Positions 20,768 to 34,834 of a stretch of 64,000 bases of DNA are shown piece by piece. Source of the DNA: Protonemura montana (lineage: Eukaryota; Arthropoda; Insecta; Plecoptera; Nemouridae); contig CANOQG010000006.1 in assembly GCA_947568835.1 (NCBI GenBank), positions 248,001 through 312,000 of the forward strand, given 5' to 3'. The translations under genes were made by a program, and so were the position numbers. Below the pieces are notes generated by a model that worked only from the letters and a program-made list of their open reading frames with translations, was not told where the DNA came from and made no database searches. Within the stretch, counting starts at the first letter, position 1. Every line of letters starts with the position of its first letter.

Positions 20768-23122
20768 CCTGCCCCATGTCCTGCCCTATGTCCTGCCCCA
20801 TGTCCTGCCCCATTTTCTGCTCCATGTCCCGCCCCATGTCCTGCCCCATGTCCCATGTCATGCCCCATGTCCTGCCCCATGTCCTGCCCCATGTCCTGTC
20901 CCATGTCCTGCTCCATGTCCTGCCCCATGTCCTGCCCCATGTCCTGCCCCATGTCCTGCCCCATGTCCTGTCCCATGTCATGTCCCATGTCCTGCTCCAT
21001 GTCCTGCCCCATGTCCTGCCCCATGTCCTGCCCTATGTCCTGCCCCATGTCCTGCCCCATGTCCTGCCCCATGTCCTGCCCCATGTCCTGCCCTATGTCC
21101 TGCCCCATGTCCTGCCCCATGTCTTGCCCCATGTCCCATGTCCTGCCCCATGTCCTGCCCCATGTCCTACCCCATGTCCTGCCCTATGTCCTGTCTAATG
21201 TCCTGCCCCATGTCCTGCCCCATGTCCTGCTCCATGTCCTGCCCCATGTCCTGCTCCATGTCCCATGTCCTGCCCCATGTCCTGCCCCATGTCCTGTCCC
21301 ATGTCCTGCCTCATCTCCTGCCCCATGTCCTGCCCCATGTCCTGCCCCATGTCCTGCCCCATGTCCTGTCCCATGTCCTGCCCCATTTCATGCCCCATGT
21401 CCTGCCCCATGTCCTGCCCCATGTCCCATGTCCTGCCCCATGTCCTGCCCCATGTCCTGTCACATTTCCTGCCCCATGTCCTGCCCCATGTCCTGCCCCA
21501 TGTCCTGCCCCATGTCCTGCCCCATGTTCTGCCCCATGTCCTGCCCTATGTCTTGCCCCATGTCCCATGTCCTGCCCCATGTCCTGCCCCATGTCCTGCC
21601 CCATGTCCTTCCCTATGTCCTGTCCTATGTCCTGCCCCATGTCCTGCCCCATGTCCTGCTCCATGTCCTCCCCCTGTCCTGCCCCATGTCCCATGTCCTG
21701 CCCCATGTCCTGCCCCATGTCCTGCCCCATGTCCTGCCCTATGTCCTGTCCCATGTCCTGCCCCATGTCCTGCCCCATGTCCTGCCCTATGTCCTGCCCC
21801 ATGTCTTGCCCCATGTCCCATGTCCTGCCCCATGTCCTGCCCCATGTCCTGCCCCATGTCCTGCCCTATGTCCTGCCCCATGTCCTGCCCCATTTTCTGC
21901 TCCATGTTCCACCCCATGTCCTGCCCCATGTCCCATGTCATGCCCCATGTCCTGCCCCATGTCCTGCCCCATGTCCTGTCCCATGTCCTGCTCCATGTCC
22001 TGCCCCATGTCTTACCTCATGTCCCATGTCCTGCCTCATGTCCTGCCCCATGTCCCGCCCCATATCCTGCCCCATGTCCTGCCCCATGTCCTGCCCCATG
22101 TCCTGTCCCATGTCCTGCCCAATGTCCTGCCCCATGTCCTGCCCCATGTCCTGCCCTATGTCCTGCCCCATGTCCTGCCCCATGTCCTGCCCCATGTCCT
22201 GTCCCATGTCATGTCCCATGTCCTGCTCCATGTCCTGCCCCATGTCCTGCCCCATGTCCTGCCCTATGTCCTGCCCCATGTCCTGCCCCATGTCCTGCCC
22301 CATGTCCTGCCCTATGTCCTGCCCCATGTCCTGCCCCATGTCCCATGTCCTGCCCCATGTCCTGCCCCTTGTCCTGTCCCATTTCCTGCCCCATGTCCTA
22401 CCCCATGTCCTGCCCCATGTCCTGCCCCATGTCCTGCCCCATGTCCTGCCTCATGTCCTGCCCCATGTCTTGCCCCATGTCCCATGTCCTGCCCCATGTC
22501 CTGCCCCATGTCCTGCCCCATGTCCTGCCCTATGTCCTGTCTTATGTCCTGCCCCATGTAATGCCCCATGTCCTGCTCCATGTCCTCCCCCTGTCCTGCC
22601 CTATGTCATATGTCCTGCCCCATGTCCTGCCTCATGTCCTGCCCCATGTCCTTCCCTATGTCCTGTCCCATGTCCTGCCCCATTTCCTGCCCCATGTCCT
22701 GCTCCATGTCCTGCCCCATGTCCTGCCCCATGTCCCGCTCCATGTCCTCCCCCTGTCCTGCCTCATGTCCCATGTCCTGCCCCATGTCCTGCCCCATGTC
22801 CTGCCCCATGTCCTGCCCCATGTCCTGTCCCATGTCCAGCCCCATGTTTTGCCCCATGTCCTGTCCAATGTCCTGCCTTATGTCCTGCCCCATGTCCTGC
22901 CCCATGTCCTGCCCCATGTCCTTCCCTATGTCCTGTCCCATGTCCTGCCCCATGTCCTGCCCCATGTCCTGCCCCATGTCTTGCCCCATGTCCCATGTCC
23001 TGCCCCATGTCCTGCCCCATGTCCTGCCCCATGTCCTGCCCTATGTCCTGTCCCATGTCCTGTCCCATGTCATGTCCCATGTCCTGCTCCATGTCCTGCC
23101 CCATGTCCTGCCCCATGTCCTG
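20768..23122. repeat. Array IV: 12-bp minisatellite between A2 and B2
   Basis: Only 2355 bp separate A2 from B2, against 8388 bp between A1 and B1, because this array lacks the tandem 1.6-kb and 3.1-kb units of array II. The left part copies the start of array II. The right part copies the end of array II (offset 11629). Confidence 0.97.
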
Positions 23123-24584
23123 CCGCATATCCTGCCCAATGCCCCGACTATGTCGAACACATCTAACATCTTATGTTCTCCCCCATATACTGTCGCATGT
23201 CATGCACTATGTCCTGCCCCATGTCCTATATCATGTCTTGTCTGACATCACCGCATCCGATGTCCTCTACCAGGAAGCCTCGGACCGCACTACTCCGCCT
23301 CCTCTGACCCATGACTTCCAAATCCCCTTATAGTGCTCCCAAGAAAGAAGAAAGAATGCCGCCTGCTGATCTCTACATCGCGGCAATCATTTCCACCCAT
23401 ACCCTGCCTCATGTACTGCCATAAGTCCTGCCCTATGTTATGCCCTATGCCCTGCCCCATGAACTGTATTATGTCCTGACTGACATCACGGCATCTGATG
23501 TCCTCATCCCAGAAAGCCGAGGACCCCAATACTCCGCCTTCTGCCTTCAGCCAATCCTGTCCTGTCCTATGTCCTGCCGCATGTTATGCCCCACATCCTG
23601 CCGCATAGCTCCGACTATGTCAAACACATCTTAGGTCTTATGTCCTCCCCCATGTCCTGCCGCATGTCATGCACTATGTCCTGCCCCATGTCCTGCTCCA
23701 TGACCTGCCCCATGTCCCATGTCCTGCCCCATGTCCTGCCCCATGTCCTGCCCCAAGTCCTGCCTCATGTCCTGCCCCATGTCCTGCCCCATGTCCTGCC
23801 CCATGTCCTGCCCCATGTCCTGCCCTATGTCCTGCCCCATGTCCTGCCCCATGTCCTGCCCTATGTCCTGTCCCATGTCCTGTCCCATGTCCTGCCCCAT
23901 GTCCTGCCCCATGTCCTTCCCTATGTCCTGTCCCATGTCCTGCCCCATGTCCTGCCCCATGTCCTGCTTCATGTCCTCCCCCTGTCCTGCCTCATGTCCC
24001 ATGTCCTGCCCCGTGTACTGCCCAATGTCCTGCCCTATGTCCTGCCCTATGTCCTGTCCCATGTCCTGCCCCATGTCCTGCCCCATGTCCTGCCCCATGT
24101 CCTGCCCCATGTCTTTCCCCATGTCCCATGTCCTGCCCCATGTCCTGCCCCATGTCCTGCCCCATGTCCTGCCCCATGTCCTGTCCCATGTCCTGCCTCA
24201 TGTCCTGCCCCATGTCCTGCCCCATAGCCTGGCCTATGTCCTGCCCCATGTCCTGTCCCATGTCCTGCCCCATGTTTTGCCCCATGTCCTGCCCCATGTC
24301 CTGCCCTATGTCCTGTCCCATGTCCTGCCCCATGTCCTGCCCCATGTCCTGTCCCATGTCCTGCCTCATGTCCTACCCCATGTCCTGCCCTATGTCCTGC
24401 CCCATGTCCTGCCCCATGTCCTGCCCCATGTCCTGCCCCATGTCCTGCCCCATGTCCTGTCCCATGTCATGTCCCATGTCCTGCTCCATGTCCTGCCCCA
24501 TGTCCTGCCCCATGTCCTGCCCTATGTCCTGCCCCATGTCCTGCCCCATGTCCTGCCCCATGTCCTGCCCCATGTCCTGCCCTA
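21494..24584. repeat. Segmental duplication at offset 11,629 (copy 2, contains B2)
   Basis: Partner of 9865-12955. B2 and both flanks align without indels until about 24584. Confidence 0.8.
23123..23678. repeat. Interspersed element B, copy 2
   Basis: Same extent as B1, with repeat heads at 23253 and 23491. One substitution was found relative to B1 (C at 23178, T at 11549). Confidence 0.88.
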
Positions 24585-24586
24585 TG

Positions 24587-27500
24587 TCCCGCCCCATGTC
24601 CTGCCCCATGTCCCATGTCCTGCCCCATGTCCAGCCCCTTGTCCTGTCCCATTTCCTGCCCCATGTCCTGCCCCATGTCCTGCCCCATGTCCTGCCCCAT
24701 GTCCTGCCCCATGTCCTGCCCCATGTCTTGCCCCATGTCCCATGTCCTGCCCCATGTCCTGCCCCATGTCCTGCCCCATGTCCTGCCCTATGTCCTGTCC
24801 CATGTCCTGTCCCATGTCATGTCCCATGTCCTGCTCCATGTCCTGCCCCATGTCCTGCCCCATGTCCTGCCCTATGTCCTGCCCCATGTCCTGCCCCATG
24901 TCCTGCCCCATGTCCTGCTCCATGACCTGCCCCATGTCCCATGTCCTGCCCCATGTCCTGCCCCATGTCCTGCCCCAAGTCCTGCCTCATGTCCTGCCCT
25001 ATGTCCTGCCCCATGTCCTGCCCCATGTTCTGCCCCATGTCCTGCCCTATGTCCTGCCCCATGTCCTGCCCCATGTCCTGCCCTATGTCCTGTCCCATGT
25101 CCTGTCCCATGTCCTGCCCCATGTCCTGCCCCATGTCCTTCCCTATGTCCTGTCCCATGTCCTGCCCCATGTCCTGCCCCATGTCCTGCTCCATGTCCTC
25201 CCCCTGTCCTGCCTCATGTCCCATGTCCTGCCCCGTGTCCTGCCCAATGTCCTGCCCCATGTCCTGCCCTATGTCCTGTCCCATGTCCTGCCCCATGTCC
25301 TGCCCCATGTCCTGCCCCATGTCCTGCCCCATGTCTTTCCCCATGTCCCATGTCCTGCCCCATGTCCTGCCCCATGTCCTGCCCCATGTCCTGCCCCATG
25401 TCCTGTCCCATGTCCTGCCTCATGTCCTGCCCCATGTCCTGCCCCATAGCCTGGCCTATGTCCTGCCCCATGTCCTGTCCCATGTCCTGCCCCATGTCCT
25501 GCCCCATGTCCTGCCCCATGTCCTGCCCCATGTCCTGCCCCATGTCCTGTCCCATGTCATGTCCCATGTCCTGCTCCATGTCCTGCCCCATGTCCTGCCC
25601 CATGTCCTGCCCTATGTCCTGCCTCATGTCCTGCCCCATGTCCTGCCCCATGTCCTGCCCCATGTCCTGCCCTATGTCCTGCCCCATGTCCTGCCCCATG
25701 TCTTGCCCCATGTCCCATGTCCTGCCCCATGTCCTGCCCCATGTCCTACCCCATGTCCTGCCCTATGTCCTGTCTTATGTCCTGCCCCATGTCCTGCCCC
25801 ATGTCCTGCTCCATGTCCTGCCCCATGTCCTGCTCCATGTCCCATGTCCTGCCCCATGTCCTGCCCCATGTCCTGTCCCATGTCCTGCCTCATCTCCTGC
25901 CCCATGTCCTGCCCCATGTCCTGCCCCATGTCCTGCCCCATGTCCTGTCCCATGTCCTGCCCCATGTCATGCCCCATGTCCTGCCCCATGTCCTGCCCCA
26001 TGTCCCATGTCCTGCCCCATGTCCTGCCCTTTGTCCTGTCACATTTCCTGCCCCATGTCCTGCCCCATGTCCTGCCCCATGTCCTGCCCCATGTCCTGCC
26101 CCATGTTCTGCCCCATGTCCTGCCCTATGTCTTGCCCCATGTCCCATGTCCTGCCCCATGTCCTGCCCCATGTCCTGCCCCATGTCCTTCCCTATGTCCT
26201 GTCCTATGTCCTGCCCCATGTCCTGCCCCATGTCCTGCTCCATGTCCTCCCCCTGTCCTGCCCCATGTCCCATGTCCTGCCCCATGTCCTGCCCCATGTC
26301 CTGCCCCATGTCCTGCCCTATGTCCTGTCCCATGTCCTGCCCCATGTCCTGCCCCATGTCCTGCCCTATGTCCTGCCCCATGTCTTGCCCCATGTCCCAT
26401 GTCCTGCCCCATGTCCTGCCCCATGTCCTGCCCCATGTCCTGCCCTATGTCCTGCCCCATGTCCTGCCCCATTTTCTGCTCCATGTTCCACCCCATGTCC
26501 TGCCCCATGTCCCATGTCATGCCCCATGTCCTGCCCCATGTCCTGCCCCATGTCCTGTCCCATGTCCTGCTCCATGTCCTGCCCCATGTCTTACCTCATG
26601 TCCCATGTCCTGCCTCATGTCCTGCCCCATGTCCCGCCCCATATCCTGCCCCATGTCCTGCCCCATGTCCTGCCCCATGTCCTGTCCCATGTCCTGCCCA
26701 ATGTCCTGCCCCATGTCCTGCCCCATGTCCTGCCCTATGTCCTGCCCCATGTCCTGCCCCATGTCCTGCCCCATGTCCTGTCCCATGTCATGTCCCATGT
26801 CCTGCTCCATGTCCTGCCCCATGTCCTGCCCCATGTCCTGCCCTATGTCCTGCCCCATGTCCTGCCCCATGTCCTGCCCCATGTCCTGCCCTATGTCCTG
26901 CCCCATGTCCTGCCCCATGTCCCATGTCCTGCCCCATGTCCTGCCCCTTGTCCTGTCCCATTTCCTGCCCCATGTCCTACCCCATGTCCTGCCCCATGTC
27001 CTGCCCCATGTCCTGCCCCATGTCCTGCCTCATGTCCTGCCCCATGTCTTGCCCCATGTCCCATGTCCTGCCCCATGTCCTGCCCCATGTCCTGCCCCAT
27101 GTCCTGCCCTATGTCCTGTCTTATGTCCTGCCCCATGTAATGCCCCATGTCCTGCTCCATGTCCTCCCCCTGTCCTGCCCTATGTCTTATGTCCTGCCCC
27201 ATGTCCTGCCTCATGTCCTGCCCCATGTCCTTCCCTATGTCCTGTCCCATGTCCTGCCCCATTTCCTGCCCCATGTCCTGCTCCATGTCCTGCCCCATGT
27301 CCTGCCCCATGTCCCGCTCCATGTCCTCCCCCTGTCCTGCCTCATGTCCCATGTCCTGCCCCATGTCCTGCCCCATGTCCTGCCCCATGTCCTGCCCCAT
27401 GTCCTGTCCCATGTCCAGCCCCATGTTTTGCCCCATGTCCTGTCCAATGTCCTGCCTTATGTCCTGCCCCATGTCCTGCCCCATGTCCTGCCCCATGTCC

Positions 27501-28274
27501 TTCCCTATGTCCTGTCCCATGTCCTGCCCCATGTCCTGCCCCATGTCCTGCTTTATGTCCTCCCCCTGTCCTGCCTCATGTCCCATGTCCTGCCCCGTGT
27601 ACTGCCCAATGTCCTGCCCTATGTCCTGCCCTATGTCCTGTCCCATGTCCTGCCCCATGTCCTGCCCCATGTCCTGCCCCATGTCCCATGTCCTGCCCCA
27701 TGTCCAGCCCCTTGTCCTGTCCCATTTCCTGCCCCATGTCCTGCCCCATGTCCTGCCCCATGTCCTGCCCCATGTCCTGCCCCATGTCCTGCCCCATGTC
27801 TTGCCCCATGTCCCATGTCCTGCCCCATGTCCTGCCCCATGTCCTGCCCCATGTCCTGCCCTATGTCCTGTCCCATGTCCTGTCCCATGTCATGTCCCAT
27901 GTCCTGCTCCATGTCCTGCCCCATGTCCTGCCCCATGTCCTGCTCCATGACCTGCCCCATGTCCCATGTCCTGCCCCATGTCCTGCCCCATGTCCTGCCC
28001 CAAGTCCTGCCTCATGTCCTGCCCCATGTCCTGCCCCATGTCCTGCCCCATGTCCTGCCCCATGTCCTGCCCTATGTCCTGCCCCATGTCCTGCCCCATG
28101 TCCTGCCCTATGTCCTGTCCCATGTCCTGTCCCATGTCCTGCCCCATGTCCTGCCCCATGTCCTTCCCTATGTCCTGTCCCATGTCCTGCCCCATGTCCT
28201 GCCCCATGTCCTGCTCCATGTCCTCCCCCTGTCCTGCCTCATGTCCCATGTCCTGCCCCGTGTCCTGCCCAATG
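24587..28274. repeat. 3688-bp tandem duplication, copy 1
   Basis: Every marker monomer in this stretch is repeated 3688 bp downstream. The breakpoint is at 28271-28277, where AATGTCC is followed by CGCCCC as at 24585-24591; the parental sequence at the second copy's end (31959) reads AATGTCCTGC. I noticed no difference between the copies, so the event is recent or the assembly repeated a segment. Confidence 0.85.
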
Positions 28275-31200
28275 TCCCGCCCCATGTCCTGCCCCATGTC
28301 CCATGTCCTGCCCCATGTCCAGCCCCTTGTCCTGTCCCATTTCCTGCCCCATGTCCTGCCCCATGTCCTGCCCCATGTCCTGCCCCATGTCCTGCCCCAT
28401 GTCCTGCCCCATGTCTTGCCCCATGTCCCATGTCCTGCCCCATGTCCTGCCCCATGTCCTGCCCCATGTCCTGCCCTATGTCCTGTCCCATGTCCTGTCC
28501 CATGTCATGTCCCATGTCCTGCTCCATGTCCTGCCCCATGTCCTGCCCCATGTCCTGCCCTATGTCCTGCCCCATGTCCTGCCCCATGTCCTGCCCCATG
28601 TCCTGCTCCATGACCTGCCCCATGTCCCATGTCCTGCCCCATGTCCTGCCCCATGTCCTGCCCCAAGTCCTGCCTCATGTCCTGCCCTATGTCCTGCCCC
28701 ATGTCCTGCCCCATGTTCTGCCCCATGTCCTGCCCTATGTCCTGCCCCATGTCCTGCCCCATGTCCTGCCCTATGTCCTGTCCCATGTCCTGTCCCATGT
28801 CCTGCCCCATGTCCTGCCCCATGTCCTTCCCTATGTCCTGTCCCATGTCCTGCCCCATGTCCTGCCCCATGTCCTGCTCCATGTCCTCCCCCTGTCCTGC
28901 CTCATGTCCCATGTCCTGCCCCGTGTCCTGCCCAATGTCCTGCCCCATGTCCTGCCCTATGTCCTGTCCCATGTCCTGCCCCATGTCCTGCCCCATGTCC
29001 TGCCCCATGTCCTGCCCCATGTCTTTCCCCATGTCCCATGTCCTGCCCCATGTCCTGCCCCATGTCCTGCCCCATGTCCTGCCCCATGTCCTGTCCCATG
29101 TCCTGCCTCATGTCCTGCCCCATGTCCTGCCCCATAGCCTGGCCTATGTCCTGCCCCATGTCCTGTCCCATGTCCTGCCCCATGTCCTGCCCCATGTCCT
29201 GCCCCATGTCCTGCCCCATGTCCTGCCCCATGTCCTGTCCCATGTCATGTCCCATGTCCTGCTCCATGTCCTGCCCCATGTCCTGCCCCATGTCCTGCCC
29301 TATGTCCTGCCTCATGTCCTGCCCCATGTCCTGCCCCATGTCCTGCCCCATGTCCTGCCCTATGTCCTGCCCCATGTCCTGCCCCATGTCTTGCCCCATG
29401 TCCCATGTCCTGCCCCATGTCCTGCCCCATGTCCTACCCCATGTCCTGCCCTATGTCCTGTCTTATGTCCTGCCCCATGTCCTGCCCCATGTCCTGCTCC
29501 ATGTCCTGCCCCATGTCCTGCTCCATGTCCCATGTCCTGCCCCATGTCCTGCCCCATGTCCTGTCCCATGTCCTGCCTCATCTCCTGCCCCATGTCCTGC
29601 CCCATGTCCTGCCCCATGTCCTGCCCCATGTCCTGTCCCATGTCCTGCCCCATGTCATGCCCCATGTCCTGCCCCATGTCCTGCCCCATGTCCCATGTCC
29701 TGCCCCATGTCCTGCCCTTTGTCCTGTCACATTTCCTGCCCCATGTCCTGCCCCATGTCCTGCCCCATGTCCTGCCCCATGTCCTGCCCCATGTTCTGCC
29801 CCATGTCCTGCCCTATGTCTTGCCCCATGTCCCATGTCCTGCCCCATGTCCTGCCCCATGTCCTGCCCCATGTCCTTCCCTATGTCCTGTCCTATGTCCT
29901 GCCCCATGTCCTGCCCCATGTCCTGCTCCATGTCCTCCCCCTGTCCTGCCCCATGTCCCATGTCCTGCCCCATGTCCTGCCCCATGTCCTGCCCCATGTC
30001 CTGCCCTATGTCCTGTCCCATGTCCTGCCCCATGTCCTGCCCCATGTCCTGCCCTATGTCCTGCCCCATGTCTTGCCCCATGTCCCATGTCCTGCCCCAT
30101 GTCCTGCCCCATGTCCTGCCCCATGTCCTGCCCTATGTCCTGCCCCATGTCCTGCCCCATTTTCTGCTCCATGTTCCACCCCATGTCCTGCCCCATGTCC
30201 CATGTCATGCCCCATGTCCTGCCCCATGTCCTGCCCCATGTCCTGTCCCATGTCCTGCTCCATGTCCTGCCCCATGTCTTACCTCATGTCCCATGTCCTG
30301 CCTCATGTCCTGCCCCATGTCCCGCCCCATATCCTGCCCCATGTCCTGCCCCATGTCCTGCCCCATGTCCTGTCCCATGTCCTGCCCAATGTCCTGCCCC
30401 ATGTCCTGCCCCATGTCCTGCCCTATGTCCTGCCCCATGTCCTGCCCCATGTCCTGCCCCATGTCCTGTCCCATGTCATGTCCCATGTCCTGCTCCATGT
30501 CCTGCCCCATGTCCTGCCCCATGTCCTGCCCTATGTCCTGCCCCATGTCCTGCCCCATGTCCTGCCCCATGTCCTGCCCTATGTCCTGCCCCATGTCCTG
30601 CCCCATGTCCCATGTCCTGCCCCATGTCCTGCCCCTTGTCCTGTCCCATTTCCTGCCCCATGTCCTACCCCATGTCCTGCCCCATGTCCTGCCCCATGTC
30701 CTGCCCCATGTCCTGCCTCATGTCCTGCCCCATGTCTTGCCCCATGTCCCATGTCCTGCCCCATGTCCTGCCCCATGTCCTGCCCCATGTCCTGCCCTAT
30801 GTCCTGTCTTATGTCCTGCCCCATGTAATGCCCCATGTCCTGCTCCATGTCCTCCCCCTGTCCTGCCCTATGTCTTATGTCCTGCCCCATGTCCTGCCTC
30901 ATGTCCTGCCCCATGTCCTTCCCTATGTCCTGTCCCATGTCCTGCCCCATTTCCTGCCCCATGTCCTGCTCCATGTCCTGCCCCATGTCCTGCCCCATGT
31001 CCCGCTCCATGTCCTCCCCCTGTCCTGCCTCATGTCCCATGTCCTGCCCCATGTCCTGCCCCATGTCCTGCCCCATGTCCTGCCCCATGTCCTGTCCCAT
31101 GTCCAGCCCCATGTTTTGCCCCATGTCCTGTCCAATGTCCTGCCTTATGTCCTGCCCCATGTCCTGCCCCATGTCCTGCCCCATGTCCTTCCCTATGTCC

Positions 31201-31962
31201 TGTCCCATGTCCTGCCCCATGTCCTGCCCCATGTCCTGCTTTATGTCCTCCCCCTGTCCTGCCTCATGTCCCATGTCCTGCCCCGTGTACTGCCCAATGT
31301 CCTGCCCTATGTCCTGCCCTATGTCCTGTCCCATGTCCTGCCCCATGTCCTGCCCCATGTCCTGCCCCATGTCCCATGTCCTGCCCCATGTCCAGCCCCT
31401 TGTCCTGTCCCATTTCCTGCCCCATGTCCTGCCCCATGTCCTGCCCCATGTCCTGCCCCATGTCCTGCCCCATGTCCTGCCCCATGTCTTGCCCCATGTC
31501 CCATGTCCTGCCCCATGTCCTGCCCCATGTCCTGCCCCATGTCCTGCCCTATGTCCTGTCCCATGTCCTGTCCCATGTCATGTCCCATGTCCTGCTCCAT
31601 GTCCTGCCCCATGTCCTGCCCCATGTCCTGCTCCATGACCTGCCCCATGTCCCATGTCCTGCCCCATGTCCTGCCCCATGTCCTGCCCCAAGTCCTGCCT
31701 CATGTCCTGCCCCATGTCCTGCCCCATGTCCTGCCCCATGTCCTGCCCCATGTCCTGCCCTATGTCCTGCCCCATGTCCTGCCCCATGTCCTGCCCTATG
31801 TCCTGTCCCATGTCCTGTCCCATGTCCTGCCCCATGTCCTGCCCCATGTCCTTCCCTATGTCCTGTCCCATGTCCTGCCCCATGTCCTGCCCCATGTCCT
31901 GCTCCATGTCCTCCCCCTGTCCTGCCTCATGTCCCATGTCCTGCCCCGTGTCCTGCCCAATG
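28275..31962. repeat. 3688-bp tandem duplication, copy 2
   Basis: Exact-offset partner of 24587-28274. It shares marker variants such as the single GTTCTGCCCC near 25027/28715 and TGCTTTATG near 27551/31239. Confidence 0.85.
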
Positions 31963-34214
31963 TCCTGCCCCATGTCCTGCCCTATGTCCTGTCCCATGTC
32001 CTGCCCCATGTCCTGCCCCATGTCCTGCCCCATGTCCTGCCCCATGTCTTTCCCCATGTCCCATGTCCTGCCCCATGTCCTGCCCCATGTCCTGCCCCAT
32101 GTCCTGCCCCATGTCCTGTCCCATGTCCTGCCTCATGTCCTGCCCCATGTCCTGCCCCATAGCCTGGCCTATGTCCTGCCCCATGTCCTGTCCCATGTCC
32201 TGCCCCATGTCCTGCCCCATGTCCTGCCCCATGTCCTGCCCCATGTCCTGCCCCATGTCCTGTCCCATGTCATGTCCCATGTCCTGCTCCATGTCCTGCC
32301 CCATGTCCTGCCCCATGTCCTGCCCTATGTCCTGCCCCATGTCCTGCCCCATGTCCTGCCCCATGTCCTGCCCCATGTCCTGCCCTATGTCCTGCCCCAT
32401 GTCCTGCCCCATGTCTTGCCCCATGTCCCATGTCCTGCCCCATGTCCTGCCCCATGTCCTACCCCATGTCCTGCCCTATGTCCTGTCTTATGTCCTGCCC
32501 CATGTCCTGCCCCATGTCCTGCTCCATGTCCTGCCCCATGTCCTGCTCCATGTCCCATGTCCTGCCCCATGTCCTGCCCCATGTCCTGTCCCATGTCCTG
32601 CCTCATGTCCTGCCCCATGTCCTGCCCCATGTCCTGCCCCATGTCCTGCCCCATGTCCTGTCCCATGTCCTGCCCCATGTCATGCCCCATGTCCTGCCCC
32701 ATGTCCTGCCCCATGTCCCATGTCCTGCCCCATGTCCTGCCCTTTGTCCTGTCACATTTCCTGCCCCATGTCCTGCCCCATGTCCTGCCCCATGTCCTGC
32801 CCCATGTCCTGCCCCATGTTCTGCCCCATGTCCTGCCCTATGTCTTGCCCCATGTCCCATGTCCTGCCCCATGTCCTGCCCCATGTCCTGCCCCATGTCC
32901 TTCCCTATGTCCTGTCCTATGTCCTGCCCCATGTCCTGCCCCATGTCCTGCTCCATGTCCTCCCCCTGTCCTGCCCCATGTCCCATGTCCTGCCCCATGT
33001 CCTGCCCCATGTCCTGCCCCATGTCCTGCCCTATGTCCTGTCCCATGTCCTGCCCCATGTCCTGCCCCATGTCCTGCCCTATGTCCTGCCCCATGTCTTG
33101 CCCCATGTCCCATGTCCTGCCCCATGTCCTGCCCCATGTCCTGCCCCATGTCCTGCCCTATGTCCTGCCCCATGTCCTGCCCCATTTTCTGCTCCATGTT
33201 CCACCCCATGTCCTGCCCCATGTCCCATGTCATGCCCCATGTCCTGCCCCATGTCCTGCCCCATGTCCTGTCCCATGTCCTGCTCCATGTCCTGCCCCAT
33301 GTCTTACCTCATGTCCCATGTCCTGCCTCATGTCCTGCCCCATGTCCTGCCCCATATCCTGCCCCATGTCCTGCCCCATGTCCTGCCCCATGTCCTGTCC
33401 CATGTCCTGCCCAATGTCCTGCCCCATGTCCTGCCCCATGTCCTGCATCCGATGTCCTCTACCAGGAAGCCTCGGACCGCACTACTCCGCCTCCTCTGAC
33501 CCATGACTTCCAAATCCCCTTATAGTGCTCCCAAGAAAGAAGAAAGAATGCCGCCTGCTGATCTACATCGGGGCAATCATTTATACCCATACCCTGCCTC
33601 ATGTACTGCCATAAGTCCTGCCCTATGTTATGCCCTATGCCCTGCCCCATGAACTGTATTATGTCCTGACTGACATCACGGCATCTGATGTCCTCATCCC
33701 AGAAAGCCGAGGACCGCAATACTCCGCCTTCTGGCTTCAGCCAGTCCTGTCCTGTCCTATGACCTGCCCCATGTTATGCCCCACATCCTGCCGCATATCC
33801 TGCCCAATGCCCCGACTATGTCAAACACATCTTGGGTCTTATGTCCTCCCCGATGTCCTGGGGCATGTCCTGCACCAAGTCCTGCCCCATGTCCTGCACC
33901 ATGTCTTGTCTGACACCATCGCATCCGATGTCCTCATCCAGAATGCCGCGGACCCCGATACTTTGCCTTCTCAGACACATGGATTCCCAATTCATTTACA
34001 CTGCTACTACGTTATAAGAAAGAATGCCCGCTAGATCGCGACCATCATTTTCACCGGAGACCAAACGCATCCTCCTCATCTCAGCTAGTTCTGCTCCATG
34101 TCCTGCCTTATGTCCTGATCCACATCCTGCCCCAAGTCCTGCCCCACGTTATGCCCTAAGCCCTGCCCTATGTCCTGTACGATGTCCTGTTTCGCCTCTC
34201 CCGCCTCCTCTGCA

Positions 34215-34367
34215 GTTCATTGCCTCTGCCTTGCCGAAAGTTCATTGACCTCTGTTTTGCCGAAAGGTCATTCGCCTCTGATTTGCCCATGTCATTGACC
34301 TCTGTCTTGCCGAAAGTTCATTGACCTCTCTTTAGCCGAAAGGTCATCGACCTTTGTCTTGCTGAAC
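34215..34367. repeat. 25-26-bp tandem repeat (element A3)
   Basis: Six units as in 2486-2638. AGTTCATTGACCT occurs at 34239-34251 and 34315-34327. Confidence 0.85.
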
Positions 34368-34834
34368 AACATCTCGACAAGAGCCAGAGCTTTCTGACCG
34401 TGCGCCACACAAAGGAGAGCAATCTCGAATCAGCAAGTCTAATCCGACGCCAGAGACACGTTGACGAGCCATGAATTCCTCCACGGGCTTCGTCTGCGAT
34501 CGTTGCGACAATGTCTTCACGTCGTTTGCCTACTCGGACGGCTAACGTCCGAATGACACGGCGGCTTTCTAGCCTGCGCTACGGTAGTTAATATACACAA
34601 CGGCTACTGTCGCAGGCAGTCAACGAGCCGCAAACATCGTTCCCTTCTACGTAGGATCCAGAATCACTCGATACGGACCATCTCCCCGACGCGCCATGGT
34701 CTCGGTGCTCTCGCGTCACCCTCCGTCGCGCGGGGGGTTAGGTTGCCACCGACGCGTAATACCAGTCTTTTAGCTACAATAGATTAGGCTTAGTGGTGGT
34801 TGTTAGTTCACCTCGTGGTGGTCGACACGAGGCT
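34368..34834. other. Non-repetitive core of element A3
   Basis: Same as 2639-3105. The 24-codon frame is at 34471-34545, inverted repeats are at 34534-34552 and 34572-34617, and the junction hairpin is at 34811-34832. Confidence 0.6.

Larger units (their letters stand above)
17085..20960. repeat. Segmental duplication at offset 14,067 (copy 1, contains A2)
   Basis: Array flank, A2 and the first ~190 bp after it recur at about 31152-35027 at a constant offset of 14067. The copies part where the array after A3 has CATATCC and a different cassette order. Confidence 0.8.
17651..22561. repeat. Segmental duplication of 1-4761 (contains A2)
   Basis: Matches 1-4761 with offset 17650 on the left, 17662 through element A, and 17800 after the 138-bp cassette difference. 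At 4762 versus 22562 the two copies break: ATTTTCTGCTCC follows in the first, ATGTCCTGCTCC in the second. Confidence 0.82.
23679..33445. repeat. Array V: 12-bp minisatellite with a 3688-bp tandem duplication
   Basis: Monomer array between B2 and A3. The marker CATAGCCTGGCC recurs near 24222, 25444, 29132 and 32157. The middle is dominated by the exact 3688-bp duplication listed separately. The right 2.3 kb is the common left flank of element A. No other sequence is present. Confidence 0.97.
33446..34834. repeat. Interspersed element A, copy 3
   Basis: Same length and sequence as copy 1 by eye. Repeat heads are at 33445, 33681 and 33921. It is not followed by a B element, unlike A1 and A2. 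Confidence 0.93.
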
